Below are positions 35,099 through 42,934 of a DNA stretch of 64,000 nt, piece after piece. Numbering within the stretch: position 1 is the stretch's first letter; each line of letters starts with the position of its first letter. The position numbers and the translations under genes were made by a program. The DNA is from Bifidobacterium choladohabitans (GTDB lineage: Bacteria > Actinomycetota > Actinomycetes > Actinomycetales > Bifidobacteriaceae): positions 62,001-126,000 of the forward strand of contig NZ_JACFPL010000005.1 of NCBI RefSeq assembly GCF_016102005.1, written 5' to 3'. The notes beneath the pieces were generated by a model. That model had not been told where the DNA came from. It ran no database searches and saw only the letters and a program-made list of their open reading frames with translations.

Positions 35099-35335
35099 AT
35101 CCAGTCGTCTCTTGACACGAGTTTTGCGTTTTTTCGAGTAAAATGTTGAGTGTAGTGGTGTTGGGGAGTTGGCTGGGTTTCGATATGGCTTGTACGGCTG
35201 GCGCTGGGGCGGCTTGAGGACTGGGGAACTGGACGGCTTCCTGACGGATGGAACGTTGTAAGCAGGGATTCATCGGCACGCTTGGAGGGATGGTGGAAGC
35301 GGCTGTGTCCGGTATGGGTGAAAGGTTGTCGGCTT
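35099..35335. other. Upstream region of the RCC1 surface-protein gene
   Basis: 237 nt without a supported gene. A TTGACA at 35112-35117 and TAAAAT at 35139-35144 are 21 bases apart, too wide for a standard promoter. From about 35160 to 35265 the sequence falls into degenerate GGCTTG/GGCTGG-rich units that seem to repeat every 15 nt (see findings). Confidence 0.45.
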
Positions 35336-38300
35336 ATGCATCTGGGTACCCGTCTGCGTCGTGTCTTACCGGCGACGATCCTCCTGCTGGGCCTGCTGGC
35401 AGGCCTGGGCGCCGCGTCCGCCCAGGCGGACGCTCCCCCATCCATCGAGGGGGGCCGCCGGACCCCCCACACAGCTGAGCACACCCCCGGCAGCGCAGCC
35501 GGCACACCGCTGCCCTCGCCCTCGCCGCTGGAAACCGCCCCGCCCCTGAACCCCCAGGCATCAAACCCCGGCACCCCGTTAACGCCGAAGGACACCACCA
35601 ACGGCGCAGACCCCTCTCCGGCCAAGCCATCCGACAAGACGGACGAGCAGGCCGCGCACACGGTGCGCTTCGACCCGGCCGACGGCAGCAAGCCAACACA
35701 GGCGAGCGTGAAGACCGGCACCCTCGCCACTCCCCCGCAAGAAAACCCGCAACGTCCCGGATTCCGGTTCGACGGGTGGACGCTCGACGGCCGGCCCTAT
35801 GACTTCCGGATCCCCGTCCTGAAGGACACCACCCTGAAAGCCCAATGGTCGAGGATCACGGACTGGACGCTGAGCCCGGAGCACGGGCCCGCCACCGGCA
35901 CCCGGCTGACCATCAGCCCGCCCGACAGGCAGGAACCCTACTACACGAGCATCCAAGCCGCAGGAGACCAGATTGTGGGCCTGACCGGGGACGGCCGCAT
36001 CCACACCTGGACACAGGACCACACACCCGTGCAGGTGCCTTCCCCCACGCAGGCATCCGACGGGTTCCACTACCTGCAGGCCGCGGCAGGCGACCAATGG
36101 CAGGCGGCACTCGGATCCGACCAGCACATCTACACCTGGGACAGCCAACAATCAACGCCCACCATCCTCGACACCGGACAGGACACCCGGTTCACCAGCA
36201 TCAGCCTGAACGGAGACCGGCTCCTGGCCGTGGACCGTAAAGGACAGGTCCACGCCTTCCAAGACTGCCAGAAAGACAGCCGGGACCCGAATCCGAAACT
36301 CCTGGAGCAGGCCACGACCATCCTGCCCGGGAAGGCGCAGGCCGTCACCGCCGCCGCCTCCGCCAGCCGGACCCTCATCGTGGACTCTGACGGGCAGGCC
36401 TGGACCTGGGAGACGAGCAGCCCCGGCGATGTCAAGCCCGAACCCGTCAGGCAGGACCCGGGCACGCGCACCGTCCAGGCGCAGGCCCTCAACCAGGGGT
36501 TCCTCCTCCTGGACGCGGACGGGCAGGCCTGGTACCTGGCCGACAGCACAACCAACCCGACAGCCGTCAGCCCGCCGGAGGGCATGAAAGCAAGCAGGAT
36601 CACGGCAGACAAGAACCAGGCCATCATCACCGACTGGGAGGGCCACGTCTGGGCATGGAAGCCCGGCGAAACACCCATGCGCGCCGACAACGGGAACCAG
36701 CCATACACGCAGGCCGTCCTTGCAGACGGCAGGATCACCGCCATCAGCAGGCAGGACGGCCTCCACCAGTGGAGCCTGGACGGGCAGGGCCGGCCCGGCC
36801 AGCCGGCAAGACCCGACACCACCACAACGCCCACCCTGGAAACAGCCAGCATGGACGGCCAGCCACTGACACCCGACAAGAGCAACGACGCCTGGCAGAC
36901 GGACATACCAGCCCACACGCCAGGATCAGCCACCATCACCATCACCGGCAGTCAGGACGGCCAGCCCTTCACCAGAAGCCTCAACTACACCGTCGACCAG
37001 CCGCTGACCAGAGACATCCGACAAGGCTCCACCCACACGGTCAGCTTCGACACAAACGGAGGAAGCCAGGCGCCCCAACCCCAACAGGTCCCCTACCCGT
37101 ACGGGCGAGTGCAACGGCCCACCCCCGACCCAGTGCGCGAAGGCCACCAGTTCGACGGATGGTTCATTAGCGACATCGCCTACGACTTCAGCAAGCCCGT
37201 CACCGACAACCTCACCCTCACCGCCAAATGGACACCAAGCACATGGACCATCAACCCCGACAAGGGCAGCCAGTTCGGCAACGAAACCACCACCATCACC
37301 CCACCCCCTGGCCAAGGCATCAAATTCAACCAGATCAGCGGCTCAAGAGATTTCGGAGACAGAGGGTTTACTTTGGCGGTCGGCAGTGACGGAAACGCTT
37401 ACGCATGGGGAAGAAACAACTACGGCCAGCTCGGCGACGGGACACTCACACAGCGAAACAAACCCGTCATAGTGAAAAAGCCTGCAGGCGCGTCGGCGGA
37501 TTTCACCTACGTGCAGGTCAGCGCTGGGGATGAGCAGTCGTTGGCAGTGGGCAGCGACGGATACGTGTACGCATGGGGGAATAACGAATCGGGGCAGCTC
37601 GGCAACGGCAGTAGCGGCGGCTATTCGACCGTTCCCTTGCGCGTGATTGACCCTAACGATCCCCGCAGTGGGCTGACAGCTGTACAGGTGAGCGCCGGAT
37701 ACTATCATTCCTTGGCGCTTGATGCGAGAGGGAACATCTGGGCATGGGGATTCAACCAGTTTGGCGAGCTCGGCAACGGCAACAACATCAACTCAGCAAT
37801 CCCCACGCTAGCGCAATACCCCAGGGATGCAGGCACAGTGACAGCCATACAAGTCAGCGGAGGATTTCACCATACGGCGGCAATAGACACGAAGGGGAAC
37901 ACCTGGTCATGGGGATGGAACTGGTTCGGCCAGCTCGGCAACGGCAACAACATCGACTCAGCAATCCCTGTGCCAGTGCAATACCCCAGGGATGCAGGCA
38001 CAGTGACAGCCATACAGGTGAGTGCCGGAGCCGATCATTCGTTGATAATAGACACAAAAGGAAACACCTGGGCATGGGGATGGAACCAACTGGGTGAGCT
38101 CGGCAACGGTTCCAGCAGCGCTGACGCGAATCCTGTTCCAGGAATGGTGAAATATCCCGAGAACGCGGGCACAGTGACAGCCATACAGGTGAGTGCCGGC
38201 GGCTATCACTCGCTGGCGATCGACAAGAACGGTAACGCCTGGGCGTGGGGAGGCAACGATAGCGGTGAGCTTGGTATCGGCACTACTAGCAAATCGGAGA

Positions 38301-38818
38301 TTCCCGCGCTGGTACAGTACCCCAAGAATGCAGGCGCGGTGACAACCGTACAAGTGAGCGCTGGCGGCTATCACTCGCTGGGAATCGATAAAGAGGGAAA
38401 AACCTGGGCATGGGGATACAACCAGTTTGGTCAGCTCGGCAACGGCACTATCAGCAACTCATCGATTCCCACTCCGGTGGCGTTCAACCTGTCCCCGGTG
38501 ATCAGCAGCGTTACGTTCGACACCAGCCCTGCCACGAATCTGAACTATATAAACGACAGCAGTGTCACGGTCTTGACACCTGAACACCTGCCGGGCCCGG
38601 TCACGGTCAGCGTGGGCTACACGCTGGGCGGCGAGGGAAGCACCCTGATTAACAAGTCCCTCACCTACACGTACCTGCCTGCAGGCGTGCTTCCCCGGGC
38701 TGGAGGGGAAGGCATCCTCCTCGCCTTCGCTACGGGCATGACCGGCATGGGCGGGGTTCTGGCTTCACGCCGCCACAGGAGGGAAGCACACCAACTGTTG
38801 CACGCTTCGCACGAGTAA
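35336..38818 (+). CDS. Large secreted surface protein with InlB and RCC1 repeats
   Basis: 1160 aa. A signal peptide (VLPATILLLGLLAGLGAASA, cleavage near AQA) and a Pro-rich region are followed by an InlB-type repeat (about 105-175, FRFDGWTLDGRPYDF), a divergent RCC1-like propeller (about 195-490) and a second InlB repeat (about 570-640, HQFDGWFISDIAYDF). Then come seven clear RCC1 repeats (about 680-1040), each with AWG...N..GQLG/ELGNG. The C-terminus has LPRAGGEG, a hydrophobic helix and SRRHRRE, a sortase-like tail with Ala for Thr in LPXTG. Start ATG 35336 follows GAAAGG; earlier in-frame TTG/GTG codons lack the signal-peptide fit. Probably an adhesin; ligand unknown. Confidence 0.88.
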   Translation: MHLGTRLRRVLPATILLLGLLAGLGAASAQADAPPSIEGGRRTPHTAEHTPGSAAGTPLPSPSPLETAPPLNPQASNPGTPLTPKDTTNGADPSPAKPSDKTDEQAAHTVRFDPADGSKPTQASVKTGTLATPPQENPQRPGFRFDGWTLDGRPYDFRIPVLKDTTLKAQWSRITDWTLSPEHGPATGTRLTISPPDRQEPYYTSIQAAGDQIVGLTGDGRIHTWTQDHTPVQVPSPTQASDGFHYLQAAAGDQWQAALGSDQHIYTWDSQQSTPTILDTGQDTRFTSISLNGDRLLAVDRKGQVHAFQDCQKDSRDPNPKLLEQATTILPGKAQAVTAAASASRTLIVDSDGQAWTWETSSPGDVKPEPVRQDPGTRTVQAQALNQGFLLLDADGQAWYLADSTTNPTAVSPPEGMKASRITADKNQAIITDWEGHVWAWKPGETPMRADNGNQPYTQAVLADGRITAISRQDGLHQWSLDGQGRPGQPARPDTTTTPTLETASMDGQPLTPDKSNDAWQTDIPAHTPGSATITITGSQDGQPFTRSLNYTVDQPLTRDIRQGSTHTVSFDTNGGSQAPQPQQVPYPYGRVQRPTPDPVREGHQFDGWFISDIAYDFSKPVTDNLTLTAKWTPSTWTINPDKGSQFGNETTTITPPPGQGIKFNQISGSRDFGDRGFTLAVGSDGNAYAWGRNNYGQLGDGTLTQRNKPVIVKKPAGASADFTYVQVSAGDEQSLAVGSDGYVYAWGNNESGQLGNGSSGGYSTVPLRVIDPNDPRSGLTAVQVSAGYYHSLALDARGNIWAWGFNQFGELGNGNNINSAIPTLAQYPRDAGTVTAIQVSGGFHHTAAIDTKGNTWSWGWNWFGQLGNGNNIDSAIPVPVQYPRDAGTVTAIQVSAGADHSLIIDTKGNTWAWGWNQLGELGNGSSSADANPVPGMVKYPENAGTVTAIQVSAGGYHSLAIDKNGNAWAWGGNDSGELGIGTTSKSEIPALVQYPKNAGAVTTVQVSAGGYHSLGIDKEGKTWAWGYNQFGQLGNGTISNSSIPTPVAFNLSPVISSVTFDTSPATNLNYINDSSVTVLTPEHLPGPVTVSVGYTLGGEGSTLINKSLTYTYLPAGVLPRAGGEGILLAFATGMTGMGGVLASRRHRREAHQLLHASHE

Positions 38819-39197
38819 GACAGGCCTGGGACGGATCAATCCCCCCGCCCGCGCCTGGAGGAGGCGGAAACACGGCCGGAACGGCCACGGGCATACAACC
38901 ACAGCCAGCCCGGCCGCTGTTTACTCATTCCGTCAGCCATGAGTTCCGCCGACACTGGATCTGGCTGTCATAGTCATTGCGCGATGATAGGGTTGTATCA
39001 CTGTACAAAGATGCAGAAGCGAATGACATGCACCGTCTGTTGGGGAGACAGTCGGCAGAGTTCTTGGGAGGCTCTGTAAATGGCATTATCGAATATTCCC
39101 CACTGTACTTCGCACGAGTAAGGCCGGGTTCCCATCACTGCAATCCGGCGAATTGGCGGCTGTGCCCATCCCAACCGAGCACGGCCGTCATCTACTT
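38819..39197. other. Gene-free stretch with a copy of the RCC1 gene's 3' end
   Basis: 379 nt with no supported gene. CTTCGCACGAGTAAG occurs at 38805-38819 (spanning the RCC1 stop codon) and again at 39108-39122, where the same frame would read HCTSHE-stop against LHASHE-stop in the real gene. It may be what is left of a second surface-protein gene. Confidence 0.5.
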
Positions 39198-39656
39198 CTA
39201 AACGGCGGAAAGATACCCGTCGTAGCGCTCGGGCCTGTTCGAAAACTCCAGGCCAGCCAGCTGATACCAGGAGTATCGGCGGGTGCTGCCACCGTCAGTC
39301 CAGATCTCAGGGCAGTCATTGACCAGCCAGTCCGAGGGAATGGCATGGGCGCCACCGGTCGAGGCCAGGGCCAGCGCCTGCCTGAGCTGGTTCTCCTGAT
39401 CGGCGGTCAGACCGCCGGGACGGGCTGAGAAGAAGAGCGGGGTGCCGGTCCGCGCCAAGAGATCCATCCACTGGCGGTTGAGCTCCCAGTCGATTGAGTC
39501 GGATATGCCCACGCAGTCGGCGTCGGTGGCGTAGAAACTCCCGTTCTGGGGCAAGCGGAAGGCCAGGGTGTTGACCCCGATCTGCCTGGTCCGCTCCCAC
39601 TGCAGGCCGCTGGTCAGGCTCCGGTCGTAGAAGTGCCAGCCATCCTGGCTGGGCAA
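39198..39656 (-). pseudogene. 3' remnant of a glycosidase-like (melibiase-type) gene
   Basis: About 150 codons open to a proper stop. NTLAFRLPQNGSFYATDADC, DWELNRQWMDLLARTGTPLF and LTADQENQLRQALALAS resemble the distal TIM-barrel part of alpha-galactosidase-like glycoside hydrolases in which a conserved DADCV and NRQWxDLLAxSGTPLF occur. No N-terminal half precedes it: the upstream DNA is another gene's 3' end. I regard it as a truncated remnant; family assignment is from memory of motifs and only moderate. Confidence 0.5.
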
Positions 39657-39808
39657 TGTCCTGGCGAATCTAGTCCAGGGCCTGCGGGCGCTGTCTCCCT
39701 GTCGGCATCGGTGGTCAGCGTGATTCAGTCCGGCTCTCCCAGGCTAAGGCTGGTTGGGTTCATGATGCAGTGCTCCTTCATCCCTGTGGTGTAGCAGATG
39801 GCGGCGGG

Positions 39809-40042
39809 TCAGACCCGGATCAGGTCGATCAGGCGGATGGTCTCGGGCTGGCAGCGGGGTATGCGGATGCCCACGCGCTCCAGATAGGTGCCAGTGACCT
39901 CGACGGTGCCCAGCGGATCCGTCGGATCCAAGTGCTCCAGCGAGGCCCTGGGCTTGGCAGGATCGGTCCAGGTCGGGAATACGTAGATAAACACCACGAT
40001 TATGCAGGGATTCGTCCAACTGGACGTGGACCAGGATGGCAC
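39809..40042 (-). pseudogene. 3' remnant of a second carbohydrate-active-type gene
   Basis: About 60 codons (VFPTWTDPAKPRASLEHLDP, TGTYLERVGIRIPRCQPETI, ending LIDLIRV) look like the C-terminal beta-sandwich tail of a secreted or sugar-processing enzyme, but no start or catalytic part is present. It overlaps in another frame the tail of a permease remnant upstream, consistent with a deletion fusing two genes. Family uncertain. Confidence 0.4.
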
Positions 40043-40188
40043 GGCTGCGGCCGGGGGCCATTACGCCATGAGCCAGGACCGAAAGGAGTGGTCTGGGTCG
40101 GAGGATTGGTCAGGATGTAGCAGGATAGAGCGTAATCATTCCATATTGTCGAGCCGATCATGATGACGACGGTCACCGCTTGCACCAC
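40000..40188 (-). pseudogene. Remnant of an ABC sugar-transporter permease (MalG-like)
   Basis: VVIMIGSTIWNDYALSCYIL followed by TNPPTQT matches the final helices of CUT1-type permeases, where a WNDY/F block is conserved and the protein ends about 30 residues later. The rest of the permease is missing. The frame then runs into unrelated sequence (RPQPCHPGPRP), which suggests a junction created by deletion. Confidence 0.5.
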
Positions 40189-40339
40189 GAAGGCGGCGGA
40201 CTGTGTAGACCGTGGATAGCATCAGCAATTTTCCATCAACGTAATTCAGAGGCTTACACCAGAAAAGGCACCGACATCATCGCCACAAAGGCATTGACGT
40301 CAGCGCCTTCTCAGAATCTGTTCAGGCTCAGACCCAGGG

Positions 40340-42091
40340 TCAGGCTCCGATCAGATCCAGCATTTCAGGGACGGACTTCTTGCCGAACTCCACGGTCTCC
40401 TGGCCGTCCTTGCGGATGACGATGCAGGGGACGCTCATGACCTGGTACTGGTCCTTCAGCTCGGGGAAGTGGGCCAGATCGTAGGCCTCGGCGCGCACCT
40501 TGCCGTTCTGGGCCGCCACCCGCTGGGCGGACAGGACCGTGGTCGGGCACATGGTGCAGGTCAGGGAGACCAGCATCATCACATCCACCTGGTCCTTGAT
40601 GGCATCGATCCGGTCCGAGGTGGGCTGATCCACCTGCTGGCCGGGGCCCGCCGCATTGTAGAGGGCCAGGACGAAGGAGTTGAACTCGTGGCCGCTGGGC
40701 ACGCCGTGGAAGGCCAGCCCGGTCGGCTGGGAGACGCCCTGGTCGTCCACGCGGCAGATGCGCACGCTGGGCCGGGCATCGGGCAGGTCGCCGGCGGGAT
40801 CGTAGTCCTTGCCGTCTTCATCCGTGCGGGAGTCGACCCTGGAGGTCAGCTTGCCATCGGAGAGCCCGACCAGCTCTCCCACGAAGGCTTCCAGCTCCTT
40901 GGAGACCTGACTGCCGTCCAGATCCAGGGCCAGCTCCAGCTTTCCGGTCATCTTGCCGAAGACCATGTCCAGCTGCTTGCGGATGTCGGGCCCGAAGAAG
41001 CCGGAGGTCTTGGCCGGGGCCTGGTCGTGCTCCTGGGCCACAGGCGCTGGCGAGGTGCCCGAGGCCAGGGCGGAGTTCTCGGCCTGCCGCTCGGAGCGGG
41101 CGTAGGGGGAATCTTCGGGACGCGGCGGCACCAGGCCGGTCTTGTCCGACATGGTGGATGCGTAGCGCTCCAGCTCCACGGCGGCCACAGCACCATCGGC
41201 GGTGGCGGTGATGACCTGGCGCAGGTTCTTGACCCGCAGATCCCCGGCGGCGTAGATGCCGGGCACCGAGGTCTCCAGGTAGCCATGGGTCAGCACGTAG
41301 CCGTGGTCGTCCAGATCCACCACACCCTTGAGCATGCCGGTCTGGGGCACGTAGCCAGCGAAGACGAAGACGCCGAAGGTGCCGCCGTCCTGGGGCTTCC
41401 AGGTGGTGGTCTGCCCGCTCTTGCGGTCCAAAATGGTGGCCTCGACCAGCCCGCCGGGGCCTGCGGAGACACCCTTGAGCTCTGTGGAGTAGTGAATCTC
41501 GATCTTGTCGTTGTCCCGGGCCTCGTCAGCCACGGCAGCGTCGCAGGTGAAGTCCTCCTCGCGCACCAGCAGGGTCACCTTGGTGGCGTACTTGGTCAGG
41601 AAGACCGACTCCTCGGCTGCCGCGAACCCGCCGCCGACCACCAGGACCTCGCGCCCGGTGAAGAACTCGCCATCGCAGGTGGCGCAGTAGGCCACACCGC
41701 GGCCCGCGTACTCCTGCTCGCCCTGGAAGCCTATCTTGCGGGGGCTGGCGCCGGTGGCGATCAGGATGCCGAAGGTGCGCAGGTCGCCCCGGGAAGTGTG
41801 GACCACCTTGATGTCGCCCTGGGCCTCGATGCCGGTGGCCTCGGCGCTCATGAACTCGGCTCCGAAGTTCTGGGCCTGCTGGCGCATGGTCTCGGTCAGC
41901 TTGCGGCCGTCGGTGCTGGCCACGCCCGGGTAGTTGACCACGTCGGCCGTGATGGTGATCTGGCCGCCGAAATCGTCCTTCTCCAGGATCAGGGTGCGAT
42001 ACCGCGCCCGGGCCAGGTAGAGTCCTGCGCTCAGGCCTGCAGGGCCGCCGCCGATGACGACCACGTCATAAAGATTCTTATCTTCCGTCAT
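40340..42091 (-). CDS. Thioredoxin-reductase-like flavoprotein with C-terminal thioredoxin-fold domain (AhpF-like role)
   Basis: 583 aa. Residues about 8-320 are a TrxR-type FAD/NAD(P)H reductase: VVIGGGPAGLSAGL, redox pair Cys136-Ala-Thr-Cys139, and VLVVGGGFAAAEES. A linker (about 320-380) leads to two glutaredoxin/thioredoxin-like units, the second with Cys512-Thr-Met-Cys515. AhpF has these modules in the opposite order (thioredoxin folds first), so this is a reversed arrangement doing the same job: passing electrons to AhpC, whose gene lies just upstream. Genome neighbours thus define a peroxide-reduction system. A terminator lies between the two genes, so it may depend on readthrough or its own promoter. 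Confidence 0.9.
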   Translation of the reverse strand: MTEDKNLYDVVVIGGGPAGLSAGLYLARARYRTLILEKDDFGGQITITADVVNYPGVASTDGRKLTETMRQQAQNFGAEFMSAEATGIEAQGDIKVVHTSRGDLRTFGILIATGASPRKIGFQGEQEYAGRGVAYCATCDGEFFTGREVLVVGGGFAAAEESVFLTKYATKVTLLVREEDFTCDAAVADEARDNDKIEIHYSTELKGVSAGPGGLVEATILDRKSGQTTTWKPQDGGTFGVFVFAGYVPQTGMLKGVVDLDDHGYVLTHGYLETSVPGIYAAGDLRVKNLRQVITATADGAVAAVELERYASTMSDKTGLVPPRPEDSPYARSERQAENSALASGTSPAPVAQEHDQAPAKTSGFFGPDIRKQLDMVFGKMTGKLELALDLDGSQVSKELEAFVGELVGLSDGKLTSRVDSRTDEDGKDYDPAGDLPDARPSVRICRVDDQGVSQPTGLAFHGVPSGHEFNSFVLALYNAAGPGQQVDQPTSDRIDAIKDQVDVMMLVSLTCTMCPTTVLSAQRVAAQNGKVRAEAYDLAHFPELKDQYQVMSVPCIVIRKDGQETVEFGKKSVPEMLDLIGA

Positions 42092-42156
42092 GAATGCCTC
42101 TTCCGAAGGAATGCACGGATGTGCTGGTTTTGGATGCTGGTCGTGAATACAGAAAA

Positions 42157-42194
42157 GGGAACCCGCCCTGGTCGCTTCCGATCGGCGAGTTCCC
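42157..42194 (-). terminator. Terminator between ahpC and the reductase gene
   Basis: GGGAACcCGCC (42157-42167) pairs with GGCGaGTTCCC (42184-42194), one internal mismatch. On the minus strand it is followed by TTTTCT, 18 bases after the ahpC stop, so ahpC can be expressed in excess over the reductase. Confidence 0.75.
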
Positions 42195-42212
42195 GATGTT
42201 GGCAGCTGCGGA

Positions 42213-42776
42213 TCAGAGCTGGCCGACCAGATCCAGGCTGGGCTCGATGGTGTCCTCGCCGGGCTCCCACTTGGCAGGGCAGACCTGATCGCCGTGCTCG
42301 TAGACGAACTGGGAGGCCTGGACGCGGCGCAGCAGCTCGTCGGCGTTGCGGCCCACGTTGGAGGAGATGACCTCGTAGGCCACGACCTTGCCCTCAGGGG
42401 TCAGAATGAAGTCGCCGCGCTCGGCCTTGCCCTCGGCCTCGTTGTAGGTCTGCAGGTCCTTGGCCAGGGTTGCGGTCGGATCGGCCAGCATGGGGTACTG
42501 GACCTTGGCGATCTTCTCGTTGGCCTCGTGCCAGGCCTTGTGGACGAACTCGGTGTCGCAGGAGACGGAGTAGATCTCGCAGCCGATCTTCTTGAAGTCC
42601 TCGTACTTGCTGGCCAGATCCTCCAGCTCGGTGGGGCAGACGAAGCTGAAGTCCGCAGGGTAGAAGAAGAGCAGGGACCAGTGGCCCAGCAGATCCTTCT
42701 TGGAGACCGGGAAGGTCTTGTTATCCTGATAGGCCTGCGTGGTGAACTCAGTCAATTCGTGCTGAAGCTGTGACAT
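42213..42776 (-). CDS. ahpC: Alkyl hydroperoxide reductase subunit C (2-Cys peroxiredoxin)
   Basis: 187 aa. The peroxidatic Cys47 is in FSFVCPTELEDL and the resolving Cys166 in GDQVCPAKWEPGE, the pattern of AhpC1-type peroxiredoxins. It reduces H2O2 and organic peroxides and is recycled by the reductase encoded next. AAAGGA lies before the ATG within a short T-rich stretch. No OxyR- or PerR-type gene is in the window. Confidence 0.96.
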   Translation of the reverse strand: MSQLQHELTEFTTQAYQDNKTFPVSKKDLLGHWSLLFFYPADFSFVCPTELEDLASKYEDFKKIGCEIYSVSCDTEFVHKAWHEANEKIAKVQYPMLADPTATLAKDLQTYNEAEGKAERGDFILTPEGKVVAYEVISSNVGRNADELLRRVQASQFVYEHGDQVCPAKWEPGEDTIEPSLDLVGQL

Positions 42777-42807
42777 GAAAAAAATCCTTTCGGGAGCGTT
42801 GGGAATG

Positions 42808-42822
42808 TCGGCTTGAAGCCGA
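42808..42822. promoter_or_regulatory. Palindrome in the ahpC leader
   Basis: TCGGCTT-G-AAGCCGA is a perfect 7-bp inverted repeat with one central base, 32 bases upstream of the ahpC ATG. Its size fits an operator or a 5' leader hairpin; the regulator is unknown. Confidence 0.4.
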
Positions 42823-42934
42823 ACCTGCTTCCGTGTTTCATGCTAGTCAGGTAGCGCTATATGGGGAAGACGGAGGTTCACCGCCTGGGTGTGACATAGG
42901 GCACATGGGGCGTCCATACCCTAGCATTGGAGGC

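Noticed and set aside
35112-35144. TTGACA / TAAAAT promoter upstream of the RCC1 gene
   Set aside because: The spacing is 21 nt, outside the normal 16-18 range.
37780-38460. CRISPR-like repeat
   Set aside because: The regularly spaced repeats are in-frame RCC1 coding repeats with a unit of about 165 nt, not 25-35 nt repeats with unique spacers.
40469-42370. 633-codon plus-strand frame
   Set aside because: Antisense shadow of the thioredoxin-reductase-like gene and ahpC; no domain, no ribosome site.
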